NCBI GenBank assembly: GCA_947493325.1
Contig: CANLQI010000001.1
Span: 62,001-126,000, forward strand
From: an uncultured Sphingomonadaceae bacterium
GTDB taxonomy: Bacteria; Pseudomonadota; Alphaproteobacteria; Sphingomonadales; Sphingomonadaceae
Direction of reading: 5' to 3'
Length of the DNA: 64,000 bases
Shown: positions 25,431 to 34,052 of the stretch, one piece after another
Numbering within the stretch: position 1 is the first letter of the stretch
Layout: each line of letters opens with the position of its first letter
Notes under the pieces: model-generated
Databases searched by the model: none
Seen by the model: the letters and a program-made list of their open reading frames with translations, nothing else
Told to the model about the DNA's origin: nothing
Position numbers and translations under genes: made by a program

Positions 25431-26858
25431 ATGGCAAAATCATATGGCGTAACAATATATATGCGTTTCCTGCTTATTACCTGTATACTCGCTTTTTCGG
25501 CGCTGGTCGCTATGCCCCCTGCCGCGGCACAGATAGAAATCCCGTCTGAAGCCCCCGGCGAAATCGCCGATCCTGAACCCGTAATTGAAGCACCTGAAGG
25601 CGCGCAGGATGACGCGGACATACAGGAGCGGCTAAAAGGAATATTTGGGCAGATATCAGAGCTTTCAAATGTCGAGATCAGCGTCACTGAAGGTGTCGTT
25701 GCGCTGTCGGGCGAGGTGGCGAATGCCGCAGATGCAGACCGTGCCGAAGCGATTGCCGCCCGCGTTGCCGGGGTGGTAACAGTCGAGAATGGCATAGAGC
25801 GCACGCTGGATGTCGAGGATAATGTTGCGCCCGTCATGGAACGGATCGAAAAGGGTTTTTACGCGCTCGTTAAAAGCCTGCCCCTATTTGGCATTGCGCT
25901 CGCGATCGTGGTCTTTTTCTGGATATTGGGCGGTTTTCTGGCACGGCGCAAAGGCTTTTGGCGCTGGGCCGCGCCCAATATCTTTCTGGCCGAACTGTTC
26001 GCGGCCAGCATGCGCTTTCTGTTTGTAATAGCGGGTATATTCATTGCACTGGATTTGCTGGGCGCAACGGCTCTAATGGGTGCTTTGCTGGGCAGTGCGG
26101 GCGTGATTGGGCTCGCCATCGGTTTTGCGGTGCGCGATACAGTCGATAATTATGTGTCCTCGATCATGCTGTCGATCCGTCAGCCGTTCCGCGCCAATGA
26201 CCATGTGGTAATCGGCGAACATGAGGGCCGCATCATCCGCCTCACATCGCGCGCGACGATATTGATGACGCTGGATGGCAATCATTTGCGTATTCCCAAT
26301 TCAACGGTTTTCAAGGCGGAAATTCTCAACTATTCACGCAATCCCGAGCGGCGGTTCGATTTTGATCTGGGCATTGATGCCGATGATGATCCCGCCGAAG
26401 CCATCGCGCAGGGGCTGGAGGCGCTTAGGGCGCATGATTTTATCCTGGAAGATCCCGGTGCATCTGCCCGGATTGAAAATGTGGGTGATTCCAATATCCT
26501 CATCAAATTCATCGGCTGGGTTGATCAGCGGGAAAGCGATTTTTACAAGGCACGCAGCGCCGCCATCCGTGCGGTGAAAAACGTGCTTGAGGAAGCAGGC
26601 TTCGGTCTGCCGGAACCAATTTATCGCCTGCGTTTTGACGGGCGCAGCGACCCGCTGGAAATTGCGCGCAGTGCTGGCAACCGCGACGATGGGGCGCAGC
26701 ATGAAACAGACACAGCGCAAAAGAAGAAGGTTGTGAAAGCCAAAGCTGCCGCAGCCATGGATGTGACCAAAGACACCGATATCGAGGAAAAAGTGGCCGA
26801 AGAACGCGCGCAGTCCGCCGAGGATGATATCCTGGATGATGAAAGCCCGATTGAATAG
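25431..26858 (+). CDS. MscS-family mechanosensitive channel with BON domain
   Basis: The 475-residue product starts with a signal-like segment (MRFLLITCILAFSALVAM) and a BON domain at about residues 55-125 (VEISVTEGVVALSGEVANAA, then VAGVVTVENGIE). Three membrane helices follow, the last with the glycine/alanine packing GLLGSAGVIGLAIGFAVRDT that forms the MscS pore. The cytosolic beta domain has RQPFRANDHVVIGEHEGRII and the TLDGNHLRIPNS motif. A charged tail (many Glu, Lys, Asp) ends the protein. It would release solutes during osmotic downshock. The ATG at 25431 follows AGAAAG; 25461 is an alternative start. Confidence 0.92.
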   Translation: MAKSYGVTIYMRFLLITCILAFSALVAMPPAAAQIEIPSEAPGEIADPEPVIEAPEGAQDDADIQERLKGIFGQISELSNVEISVTEGVVALSGEVANAADADRAEAIAARVAGVVTVENGIERTLDVEDNVAPVMERIEKGFYALVKSLPLFGIALAIVVFFWILGGFLARRKGFWRWAAPNIFLAELFAASMRFLFVIAGIFIALDLLGATALMGALLGSAGVIGLAIGFAVRDTVDNYVSSIMLSIRQPFRANDHVVIGEHEGRIIRLTSRATILMTLDGNHLRIPNSTVFKAEILNYSRNPERRFDFDLGIDADDDPAEAIAQGLEALRAHDFILEDPGASARIENVGDSNILIKFIGWVDQRESDFYKARSAAIRAVKNVLEEAGFGLPEPIYRLRFDGRSDPLEIARSAGNRDDGAQHETDTAQKKKVVKAKAAAAMDVTKDTDIEEKVAEERAQSAEDDILDDESPIE

Positions 26859-26868
26859 CGGGCGATAG

Positions 26869-28026
26869 TTATGGCTGCTTCAGCTCCTGCGCCAACCGCT
26901 CCATAAATTTCGCACCTCGGGCGAACTGGTTGATCAGGATATACTCGTCCGGCTGGTGCGCCTGTTCAATCGAGCCCGGGCCGCATATGACTGTGGGGAA
27001 TCCCGCCTGCTGGAACTGTCCGGCTTCGGCGGCATAGGAAACCGCGCCTGCCGGGCTATTATCGCCGGTCAGTTTGCGGACAAACGCCTCGGCTTCTTCG
27101 CCGCCCTGCGCGGTGAGGGGCGGGGCATTGGCCAGCTGTTTCATGGTGATACCGCAATCTGGAAAAGCGTCTTTCAGCTGCGTATCGAGGGCTGCGATTT
27201 TGGCTCTGAATGGAGCCAAAGCCGCTTCGCCATCAACATCTGGCGGGCAGCGCAGATCAAACAGAAATATGGCCCGGCGCGCGAGGATGTTGGCCGCGGT
27301 TCCGCCCTGCATAGTGCCAATGGTCAGCGTCGCATGCGGCGGATCGAAAGGCGATGCGGGATCGCCTGCTTCCCACAACTCGCGGGCGAGCTGTGTAAGA
27401 TCATGCATCAGGTCGGCGGCGATCATATTGGCCGATATACCCAGGTGCGGCAGGCTGCTGTGCGCTTCATGGCCCAATATTTCGACTTCGTGCACCATGA
27501 TGCCCTTATGCCCTGTTATGACTTTCATGTTTGTCGGCTCGCCAATAATGGCAAGCGCCGGAGCGGGCAGATTTTCTGCCATTTCGGCAATCATATCGGG
27601 CGCACCCAGACAGCCGACTTCCTCGTCATAGCTGATGGCGAGATGAACGGGGCGTGTGCCGTCCCTGAACAACGGGACGGCGGCCAATGCCAGCGCGATA
27701 AAGCCTTTCATATCGCATGTGCCGCGTCCGAAATATCTGTCGCCGCGCTGCTGCACGCGGAATGGATCGCTGGTCCAGTCCTGCCCGTCGACCGGCACGA
27801 CATCGCTATGGCCCGACAGGATGATGCCGCCTGCAACACCGGGCCCTATTGTGGCATAGAGATTGGCCTTGCTGCCATCCGCATTGGCCACGCGCGATGC
27901 CGCAACGCCGTGCCCGCGCAGATATGTTTCGATCCATGCGATGAGCTCCAAATTGCTGCGGCGCGATGTCGTGTCAAACGCGATCAGCGTTTTGAGGATG
28001 GACAGCGCAGATGTATGGAGCGGCAT
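26869..28026 (-). CDS. argE: Acetylornithine deacetylase (M20 family)
   Basis: The 385-residue protein is an M20 zinc amidohydrolase. Metal-binding residues are in LSGHSDVVPVDG, RGTCDMKGFIA and SYDEEVGCLGAPDM, and the final His is near GPGSIEQAHQPDEY. ArgE hydrolyses N-acetylornithine to ornithine in arginine synthesis; the close M20 paralogues (DapE, carboxypeptidase G2) are less likely from the SGHSDVVPVDGQDW pattern. The ATG at 28026 (MPLHTSALSILKTLIAFDTT) is preferred; a TTG 39 bases upstream would add a short non-conserved extension. It is convergent with mscS. Confidence 0.88.
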   Translation of the reverse strand: MPLHTSALSILKTLIAFDTTSRRSNLELIAWIETYLRGHGVAASRVANADGSKANLYATIGPGVAGGIILSGHSDVVPVDGQDWTSDPFRVQQRGDRYFGRGTCDMKGFIALALAAVPLFRDGTRPVHLAISYDEEVGCLGAPDMIAEMAENLPAPALAIIGEPTNMKVITGHKGIMVHEVEILGHEAHSSLPHLGISANMIAADLMHDLTQLARELWEAGDPASPFDPPHATLTIGTMQGGTAANILARRAIFLFDLRCPPDVDGEAALAPFRAKIAALDTQLKDAFPDCGITMKQLANAPPLTAQGGEEAEAFVRKLTGDNSPAGAVSYAAEAGQFQQAGFPTVICGPGSIEQAHQPDEYILINQFARGAKFMERLAQELKQP

Positions 28027-28093
28027 AATGCACCAAGGGGTATGGGGCGCGGGGTTTTCAGTCAAGTCGGGGAATGCCGGTTTCCTCTATTTT

Positions 28094-28266
28094 CCTCCCC
28101 CTTGATGGGGGAGGTACGAAGACTTGGCGGCTTGCCGCCTAGTCGCAGTGGGTGGGGGTGTTATCCCAGTATGGCACTTGTGCTTAGAAGAGCCCTCACC
28201 CCCATCCAGCCTTCAGTAAGTGCTGAAGCACCAACTTCCGGCATCCTTCCCCCATCAAGGGGGAAG
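28094..28266. repeat. MITE-like element with self-palindromic ends
   Basis: Each end is itself a palindrome: CCTCCCCCTTGATGGGGGAG on the left and CTTCCCCCATCAAGGGGGAA on the right. Inside, GGGTGGGGGTG and CTCACCCCCATCC form another inverted pair. The 173-base element has no coding capacity and occupies the gap between argE and the DUF885 gene. Confidence 0.8.
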
Positions 28267-28292
28267 AGATATAGATATCCCGTTATACCCGC

Positions 28293-30149
28293 CTATTGTG
28301 AAGGCTGTTCCATAATCCGCAGCTTGCTGTCGATCCAGTTATCGATTTTGGATTCCAGCACCGTCATCGGCAGCGCCCCGGTGTTCAGCACTTCGTCATG
28401 GAATTCACGCGGATCGAAACGCGGGCCAAGGCGCGTTTTCGCCTTGTCTTTCAAACGCTGGATGGTCAGCGCGCCGATTTTATACGCCAATGCCTGCGAT
28501 GGAATGGCGATATAGCGCTCCACTTCGGCGGTGGCGTCGGTTTCACCCATGGAGCTGTTGTCGAGCATGTACTGGATCGCTTTCTCGCGGCTCCACCCCT
28601 TGGCATGCAGCCCGGTATCGACAACCAGCCGCATCGCGCGCAGCATTTCGTCATCCAGATGGCCGAAGCGCTGATACGGGTCATCGAAAAGCCCCATTGG
28701 AAAACCCAGTTTCTCCGAATATAGCGCCCAGCCCTCGACATAGGCAGTGTTGCCGCCGAAGCGCATGAAATTGGGCAGCGCCTCGTTTTCCTGCGCCAGT
28801 GAAATCTGGAAATGGTGGCCCGGCGCGCCTTCATGCAGATAGAGCGTGGTCATGCCCGATGTGTTGCGCGACGGCAGGTCATAGGCGTTGAAATAGAATA
28901 TGCCTGGACGCGAACCGTCGGCGGTGCCGCTGCTGTACGAACCGCCCGCCTGAAACTTCTCGATCGATTCGTCATAGGGCCGGATTTCGAGCGGCGATTT
29001 GGGCAGCACCTTGAACTGGGTTTCAATGACCTTGTCGACTTTCTTGCCGAGATCATAATAACCCTGTGTCAACGCCTCGCGCGATTCCGGATGGAATTTG
29101 GGGTCAGTGCGCAGATAGGTGAAAAATTCCGAAAGCGTGCCGTCAAAGCCAACTTCTTTCCTGATATCCTCCATCTCGCCCTTGATCCGCGCTACTTCGC
29201 TGAGCCCCAGCTGATGCACGGCATCGGCCTCCAGTGGCAGCGTCGTCGTGCTTTCGATCAGATAGCGGTACATCGTGTCACCGCCCTTCATCTGGGACAG
29301 GCCGACTTCCTCACGCGCCATCGGCAGATATTCGTTTTTCAGGAAATCATGCAGCCGCTGATAGGCGGGATATATATCATTCTCGATCACCGCTTTGTAC
29401 CGGCCGGCCAGATCAGCCTGCTGCGCTTCGGTAATGCCGTCGGGGAATTTCTTGATGGGGCCATAAAATGCGGACTCTTCTGCGGGTAGCGCGAGCTGCG
29501 TCGCCAGCTGTTCGATGACATTATTGATGGTCAGTTTCGTTTCCACCACGCCGCTGGCCATACCTTCGCGGAAACGGCCGATTGAACGGTCGAGCAGTGT
29601 CACAAACCCCGCATGGCGTTTCAGATTATTTTCATAATCCTCCAGCGTATTGAACGGTGCGCCGCTGCTGCCGTTGGAAAATGTCGGGTAGAAAGTGTGA
29701 AAGCCCGAAAAATGGTTGATCGGGCGCGGGTTGGTAAGCGCCAGTATTTCCGGGGAATATCCCTTGAGCGTATTTTCGGTATTGCGTTTAAACACGTCAT
29801 AGGCAATCCGGTCGACAGAGCCAAGCGCGCTGCGGTTGATTTGCATCAGCGCATCCAGATCAGCCTGTGCCGCGGCACGTTCCGCATCGTTATATTCGTC
29901 GGTGATATAGTCGCCAAACTGATCGGCGTAGCGCATGTCGCCGCGAAACAGTGCAGTGAGCGGGTTGCGTTTCAGGCTGGCCTCATCGCTGGCGGCGAAC
30001 AGCGCACGCAGCTTGCTTTGCGCCTGTGCGTCCGCGGATGCAGTCTGCTGCGTATTGGCGGTCGGCTGCTGCGCGGCTTCGGTGCTGGTGACGGCGCAGC
30101 CTGACAGGGACAGCGCGGCGGCGGACAGGAGGAGAGTGCGGGTCATCAT
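28293..30149 (-). CDS. DUF885 lipoprotein, putative metallopeptidase
   Basis: The 618-residue protein starts with a lipoprotein signal (LLLSAAALSLSGC, lipobox LSGC), so it is anchored in the periplasm or on the outer membrane. The HEGAPGHHFQ motif in the middle of the C-terminal half is the hallmark of DUF885 proteins, thought to be zinc peptidases; a Glu further down (TAYVEGWALYSEKLG) fits the third ligand. Length is typical for the family. The substrate is unknown. It stands between two palindromic element-bearing gaps with no operon partner and is divergent from the Host_attach gene. Confidence 0.86.
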   Translation of the reverse strand: MMTRTLLLSAAALSLSGCAVTSTEAAQQPTANTQQTASADAQAQSKLRALFAASDEASLKRNPLTALFRGDMRYADQFGDYITDEYNDAERAAAQADLDALMQINRSALGSVDRIAYDVFKRNTENTLKGYSPEILALTNPRPINHFSGFHTFYPTFSNGSSGAPFNTLEDYENNLKRHAGFVTLLDRSIGRFREGMASGVVETKLTINNVIEQLATQLALPAEESAFYGPIKKFPDGITEAQQADLAGRYKAVIENDIYPAYQRLHDFLKNEYLPMAREEVGLSQMKGGDTMYRYLIESTTTLPLEADAVHQLGLSEVARIKGEMEDIRKEVGFDGTLSEFFTYLRTDPKFHPESREALTQGYYDLGKKVDKVIETQFKVLPKSPLEIRPYDESIEKFQAGGSYSSGTADGSRPGIFYFNAYDLPSRNTSGMTTLYLHEGAPGHHFQISLAQENEALPNFMRFGGNTAYVEGWALYSEKLGFPMGLFDDPYQRFGHLDDEMLRAMRLVVDTGLHAKGWSREKAIQYMLDNSSMGETDATAEVERYIAIPSQALAYKIGALTIQRLKDKAKTRLGPRFDPREFHDEVLNTGALPMTVLESKIDNWIDSKLRIMEQPSQ

Positions 30150-30334
30150 TGGGCGGAATCCTTATGTTTCTTTGCGCACTAAATAGCACGGCGTGCATGC
30201 GGCGCGCAATTTACAAACTGTCCAAAGCGCCAGAAGTTTCGATGGAAAGCATATTTTCGCAAGCACAACGCCCATAATGATCACAGCCGATCATGCAGCG
30301 CGCGTCCGGAACTTTTCGCGTCCGGTTTCGTAGA

Positions 30335-30346
30335 TATCATATGATA
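30335..30346. promoter_or_regulatory. Perfect 12-bp palindrome upstream of the Host_attach gene
   Basis: TATCATATGATA lies 19 bases before the ATG at 30365, close to the ribosome site GTGAGGAG. It could be an operator over the promoter or simply an AT-rich promoter segment. Confidence 0.35.
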
Positions 30347-30364
30347 ATTAAGTGAGGAGCCGAC

Positions 30365-30814
30365 ATGCAAATTGATACTGACACACTCATTCTGGTCGCG
30401 GACGGCGGCAAGGCATTGTTCCTGCGCAACGAGGGCGACGAGAAATATCTGAACCTGCAGGTCGAACAGAAAAAAACGCAGGACAACCCCCCGAACCGTG
30501 AACAGGCCGCAAACCGGCGCGGCCGGATGTTTGATGGCAATGGGCATAAAAGCGCGGTGGACGATACCGACTGGCACGAACTGGCCAAGGACCGTTTCGC
30601 CGGTGACCTCGCGGACATGCTGTACAAGCGGGCGCACCGCGGTGATTTTGAAAAACTGGTGGTGATCGCCTCACCTTCCACGCTCGGCGAGATACGCGAC
30701 CAGTGGCATCAGGAAGTTTCGAACCGGATCATCGCGGAGATTGACAAGAATGTCACCAATCATCCGGTAGATGAAATTGAGGCCATGCTGCAGAGCGAAA
30801 TGGAAGCGGCATGA
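30365..30814 (+). CDS. Host_attach (PF10116-type) family protein
   Basis: The 149-residue protein fits the family named from an Agrobacterium gene linked to attachment to plant hosts. It begins LILVADGGKALFLRNEGDEK, a strand-helix start typical of the family, and ends with VVIASPSTLGEIRDQWHQEV. There is no signal peptide, so it is cytosolic; the fold resembles a release-factor eRF1 domain 3 or similar alpha/beta core. The attachment function is doubtful for free-living sphingomonads. A strong GTGAGGAG site precedes the ATG. It overlaps the next small gene by four bases, so they are co-translated. Confidence 0.85.
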   Translation: MQIDTDTLILVADGGKALFLRNEGDEKYLNLQVEQKKTQDNPPNREQAANRRGRMFDGNGHKSAVDDTDWHELAKDRFAGDLADMLYKRAHRGDFEKLVVIASPSTLGEIRDQWHQEVSNRIIAEIDKNVTNHPVDEIEAMLQSEMEAA

Positions 30815-31047
30815 TGGCGGATATCGACGATATTGTGATCAATCCGAAAGCGCATTTTGATAAACCGGATGATGTGGTGCACGACCGCGCACTGTCTGTT
30901 GCCGAGAAAAAGCGGATACTGGAGGCCTGGCACAAAGATGCACTCGCGCTGGAACGGGCCAAGGATGAAGGGATGGAAGGCGGCGAAGAATCGTGGCTGG
31001 CAAAAGTGACGGAAGCACTGGACGCTCTTGAGGAACTCTCGGCGTAA
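30811..31047 (+). CDS. Small acidic protein coupled to the Host_attach gene
   Basis: This 78-residue protein is acidic and predicted mostly helical: VINPKAHFDKPDDVVHDRAL, then LSVAEKKRILEAWHKDALAL and a C-terminal EALDALEELSA helix. The pattern (xPxxxFxxPxxVVxDxxLSxxEKxxILxxWxxDA) is common in short alphaproteobacterial proteins of unknown role that accompany stress or envelope genes. The ATGATG start offers 30811 or 30814; the first overlaps the upstream stop. No domain name is recognised. Confidence 0.75.
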   Translation: MMADIDDIVINPKAHFDKPDDVVHDRALSVAEKKRILEAWHKDALALERAKDEGMEGGEESWLAKVTEALDALEELSA

Positions 31048-31401
31048 TATTTTCGGCCAGGGTTTTCGAGAACATTTATAATTCACCGCTGTCCTACAGC
31101 AGCTGCGCCATGCTAGCCTCGCGCCATGCTGTTCCTCTTGGCTTTCTCCGCCGCGCTCATGCGCCGTATCGGTAGTCCTAAAGTTTATTAAACTTCACCC
31201 GTATTCCTGCGAAAGCAGGAATCCAGAGCGCCCATCGCTGCCGTACGCACATGCCGCCATGGATCCCGGTCTGCACCGGGGTACTGCGAGGTCATATGTT
31301 TCGGTGTCAGTGGTATCATACGCTGCTACATGGACAGTCCGAAACTTTAGTAAACTTTGGTCATATTATGCAGCAAATTCATGGGAATGGAAAACCGCTA
31401 T
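31048..31401. other. Gene-free gap with single REP palindrome
   Basis: The 354 bases hold no credible gene. Contents are a 30-base REP arm at 31201-31230 and a 15-base palindrome AAGTTTATTAAACTT at 31181-31195. The palindrome's left flank AGTCCTAAAGTTTATTAAAC recurs in a diverged form (AGTCCGAAACTTTAGTAAAC) at about 31336, so the REP arm is bracketed by similar sequences. A 21-codon ORF (31125 onward) is too short and unsupported. Confidence 0.6.
31201..31230. repeat. Single REP arm
   Basis: ATTCCTGCGAAAGCAGGAAT is a perfect palindromic core, followed by CCAGAGCG as in the two-armed elements at 3597, 24044 and 36687. The second arm is absent or decayed. Confidence 0.75.
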
Positions 31402-32073
31402 CTATTTCCAGATGCCTTCGCGGAACCACTTTGTAACGATATATTTCGTGCCCGCGATCACCGGGTTGCCGCTGTGCATTGTGTCGGGGTTGACAGTGCC
31501 ATCGGCTTTCAGGTTGTTCCAGGTGAGCAGCATGCCGGTATAGGGCGGGACCATAAAGCCGGCTGTGGTGAAACCAGTCTCGCCGCCCTCGACCGGCTCA
31601 TTCAGGTAAATCATCGCGGTCCAGGTGCGCTGTCCGCCGCGCGGTTTTTCCTGTTGCCAATAGGGTTCGGTCACGTGGAAATAATCCTGATGCGGCTTGA
31701 ATTGCTGGCCCACATCGTAACGCTGCCCCTGAATCGTTTCCCCCCGCGCAGGTTTTATGCCGAGCAGTTTGCAAATCCGCCCATCAATCATTTTGATAAA
31801 CGGATCATGCGGATCGACATTGCCGCTATAACTGGTGCGAAATTCGCGGTCGGGGTCAGTCTCATAGAGGGTTGAGGGCTGCGCGGTTTTGTCGATCATC
31901 CGCATCATTTGCATGCATTCGCTGGCGCTCATGAAATCGCGTACCACAAATGCGTCGAACAGATCGCATTCCAGCTGTTCGGTGCGCGGATGTTTTTTCA
32001 GCCGTTTGCTAACTTCACGGCTGAATTTGCTGCGTGCCTTGGCGGCGTGGTCAGGGATAGTTACGTAAGACAT
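31402..32073 (-). CDS. 2-oxoglutarate/Fe(II) oxygenase, prolyl 4-hydroxylase type
   Basis: The 223-residue protein has the double-stranded beta-helix motifs of P4H-type dioxygenases: the HxD iron ligands in FKPHQDYFHV, the distal His in DTMHSGNPVI and the 2OG-binding Lys/Arg in TKYIVTKWFREG. The residues RTWTAMIYLNEPVEGGETGF are also typical. The target could be a prolyl residue of a protein such as EF-Tu or a small molecule. It is the last gene of a minus-strand set amidohydrolase-RidA-oxygenase with 17 bases to the RidA stop, so co-transcription is likely. Confidence 0.9.
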   Translation of the reverse strand: MSYVTIPDHAAKARSKFSREVSKRLKKHPRTEQLECDLFDAFVVRDFMSASECMQMMRMIDKTAQPSTLYETDPDREFRTSYSGNVDPHDPFIKMIDGRICKLLGIKPARGETIQGQRYDVGQQFKPHQDYFHVTEPYWQQEKPRGGQRTWTAMIYLNEPVEGGETGFTTAGFMVPPYTGMLLTWNNLKADGTVNPDTMHSGNPVIAGTKYIVTKWFREGIWK

Positions 32074-32090
32074 GATCTATTATCTCGGGG

Positions 32091-32588
32091 TTATTTATCT
32101 CGGGATTTATCCTGCATTGCGTTTTTCTGTGGCAGATAGGCGGTTACTTTAATTTCGATGATGGCATTGTCACCGCCGAAAAGCCGGTTGGTACCAATCG
32201 CACTCCATGCGGGGTAGGGCGCGGGGACGCGGGCCTGTTTGACCTGCCACATCGCGCCGATATCGCGGTCCAGATTGGTAAGATAGGACGTGACATCGAC
32301 AACGTCGGACCAATCCGCGCCCGCCTTGGCCAATATCATATCGATCTCATCGAAAGCGCGAGTCACTGCAGGGGTGATATCGTTAGTACTTTCGCCTTTT
32401 TTCAGCATCACGACCACGCCGGACAGGTACAGCATGTCACCCGCGCGCACGGCGGGGGCATATTGGAAATTCTCATATGTCTGCTGCATCGCCTCCGGCA
32501 CGATGACGGTTTTTCCGTCGCTTTCCTGCGCGAATGCAGGAAATGCCGTCAGTGCGCAAAGCGCCATTGCCATATATTTGATAGCCAT
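32091..32588 (-). CDS. RidA-family protein with signal peptide
   Basis: RidA proteins hydrolyse reactive enamine/imine intermediates. This 165-residue copy has an N-terminal signal peptide (YMAMALCALTAFPAFAQ), so it is exported, unlike classical cytosolic RidA. The core shows FQYAPAVRAGDMLYLSGVV, then WSDVVDVTSYLTNLDRD and PYPAWSAIGTNRLFGGDNAI. The usual catalytic Arg of RidA (in R-x-x-x-V) is not obvious at its normal place, where TNRLFG appears, so this could be a Rid subfamily member with another ligand. ATG 32588 has GGAG upstream; an upstream in-frame extension is unlikely. It sits 20 bases downstream of the amidohydrolase gene. Confidence 0.85.
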   Translation of the reverse strand: MAIKYMAMALCALTAFPAFAQESDGKTVIVPEAMQQTYENFQYAPAVRAGDMLYLSGVVVMLKKGESTNDITPAVTRAFDEIDMILAKAGADWSDVVDVTSYLTNLDRDIGAMWQVKQARVPAPYPAWSAIGTNRLFGGDNAIIEIKVTAYLPQKNAMQDKSRDK

Positions 32589-32608
32589 AACCGTCTCCGC
32601 CAACTGTG

Positions 32609-33898
32609 TTATTCCATAATACGTCCGCGCACCATAACCCAATCCACTTTTTCCAGCACGGTGATATCGTCCAGCGGATTGCCACCCACCGCAATGATAT
32701 CGGCGCTGAAGCCAGGCGCAATCCTGCCAACTTCGTTTTCCAGATCCATCAGCTTTGCCGCTGCGGTAGTGGCGCTGGCCAGAACTTCGCGCTCCGTCAT
32801 GCCGATATGCTTGATCATCAACGCAAATTCCTCGGCATTGCGGCCGTGCGGATAAACGCCGCTATCCGTGCCGAACACAATCGGCACGCCCGCGGCGCGC
32901 ATCGCACGCGGCGCTTTGCCCAGCTGTTCCAGGGTAGCGCGTATCTTGGTCTCAACCGGGGCCGTATAAATGCCTTTGCCCAGACCTTCCCGCACGCCGA
33001 CAAAGGCCATCAGCGTGGGGATGCAGGCGGTGCCATTATCTTTCATGGCGCGGATTGTGGCGTCATCGGCAAAGGTGCAATGCTCAATCGTATCCACACC
33101 GGCCCTGGATGCCGCCTCTATGCCGCGCGGGCCGTGGGCGTGCGCGGCCACCCGCATGCCCAGCGCATGGGCGGAATTCACGATGGCCTCCATTTCCGCA
33201 TCAGTAAAATGCTGATCAAGCCCGCGCGCCTGCTGGCTGAGTACGCCGCCGGTGGCGGTAATTTTGATCAGGTCAGCCCCGTTTTTGGATGCTTCACGTA
33301 CCACGGCGGCGCACTGCATCGCCCCGGTGCAGGCCGAACCGTCGGCAAGCGCGTCATTCACTTCGGGCCGGAAACCCGACACATCGCCGTGCCCGCCGAT
33401 AATCGCGAGCGAGGACCCGGCGGACTGAATGCGCGGTCCCATGATCATGCCCTCTGCCGTACCGCGGCGCAGTACGAAACCGACCTGCGGCGCGCTGCCC
33501 ACGTCGCGCACGGTGGTAAAACCGGCCAGCGCGGTCAGGCGCGCATTCTTTGTGCCCACGACCACGCCCCATTCATCCGGCTCGGTCGCCCGCCGCCAGA
33601 AATCACCACCCGGATCTCCTGAAAGATGCACATGCATGTCGATCAGGCCGGGCAGTACGGTTTTGTCCGACAGGTCGATAATATCGCCGCTGTCCGGACG
33701 GTTGAGGCCTTTATCGATAGAAACTATCCTGCCATCGCGTACCGTGATCGTGGCGGGGCCAGCAGGGCCGCTATCAGCATCGGCAATCAGATTGCCAGCC
33801 AGGATAATCTGATCGCGGGTCTGTTCTTGCGCCGCGACGACTGCAGAGGAAAAGCACAATATGAAAGTCGTGAGCACAGCCGATATTGCATGGCGCAT
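32609..33898 (-). CDS. Secreted amidohydrolase (imidazolonepropionase-like)
   Basis: The 429-residue protein has a signal peptide (AISAVLTTFILCFSSAVVAA) and an amidohydrolase TIM barrel. Metal residues are in PGLIDMHVHLSG, a Lys in ADLIKITATGG, His residues in VAAHAHGPRG and TIEHCTFADD, and Asp in VFGTDSGVYPHG. Homologous periplasmic enzymes hydrolyse dipeptides or Xaa-Arg/Lys amides (prolidase-like Sgx9260 group), so a peptide or amide substrate is likely. It opens the minus-strand unit with RidA and 2OG oxygenase, with CAGGAG before the ATG. Confidence 0.9.
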   Translation of the reverse strand: MRHAISAVLTTFILCFSSAVVAAQEQTRDQIILAGNLIADADSGPAGPATITVRDGRIVSIDKGLNRPDSGDIIDLSDKTVLPGLIDMHVHLSGDPGGDFWRRATEPDEWGVVVGTKNARLTALAGFTTVRDVGSAPQVGFVLRRGTAEGMIMGPRIQSAGSSLAIIGGHGDVSGFRPEVNDALADGSACTGAMQCAAVVREASKNGADLIKITATGGVLSQQARGLDQHFTDAEMEAIVNSAHALGMRVAAHAHGPRGIEAASRAGVDTIEHCTFADDATIRAMKDNGTACIPTLMAFVGVREGLGKGIYTAPVETKIRATLEQLGKAPRAMRAAGVPIVFGTDSGVYPHGRNAEEFALMIKHIGMTEREVLASATTAAAKLMDLENEVGRIAPGFSADIIAVGGNPLDDITVLEKVDWVMVRGRIME

Positions 33899-34052
33899 AT
33901 ATATTTCTCCTGTATCCTTCTGCCTTATGCCCGTGTGCCGCGCTCAGGGCAATGGCAAGGATTACAGTTTGATACAGGCTGTACACTTGCGCCGAAGGGC
34001 CGTCTGAACATATAATGCATGCGTTTCAGCATTGCAGGTAAAGGATGAATTT

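Noticed and set aside
26956-28515. Plus-strand ORF of 519 codons opposite argE and across the MITE
   Set aside because: It spans argE in antisense, the repeat and part of the DUF885 gene; nothing recognisable is encoded.
31125-31190. Tiny ORF MLFLLAFSAALMRRIGSPKV after the small acidic gene
   Set aside because: Only 21 codons, no ribosome site; it ends in the palindrome region and lacks any support.
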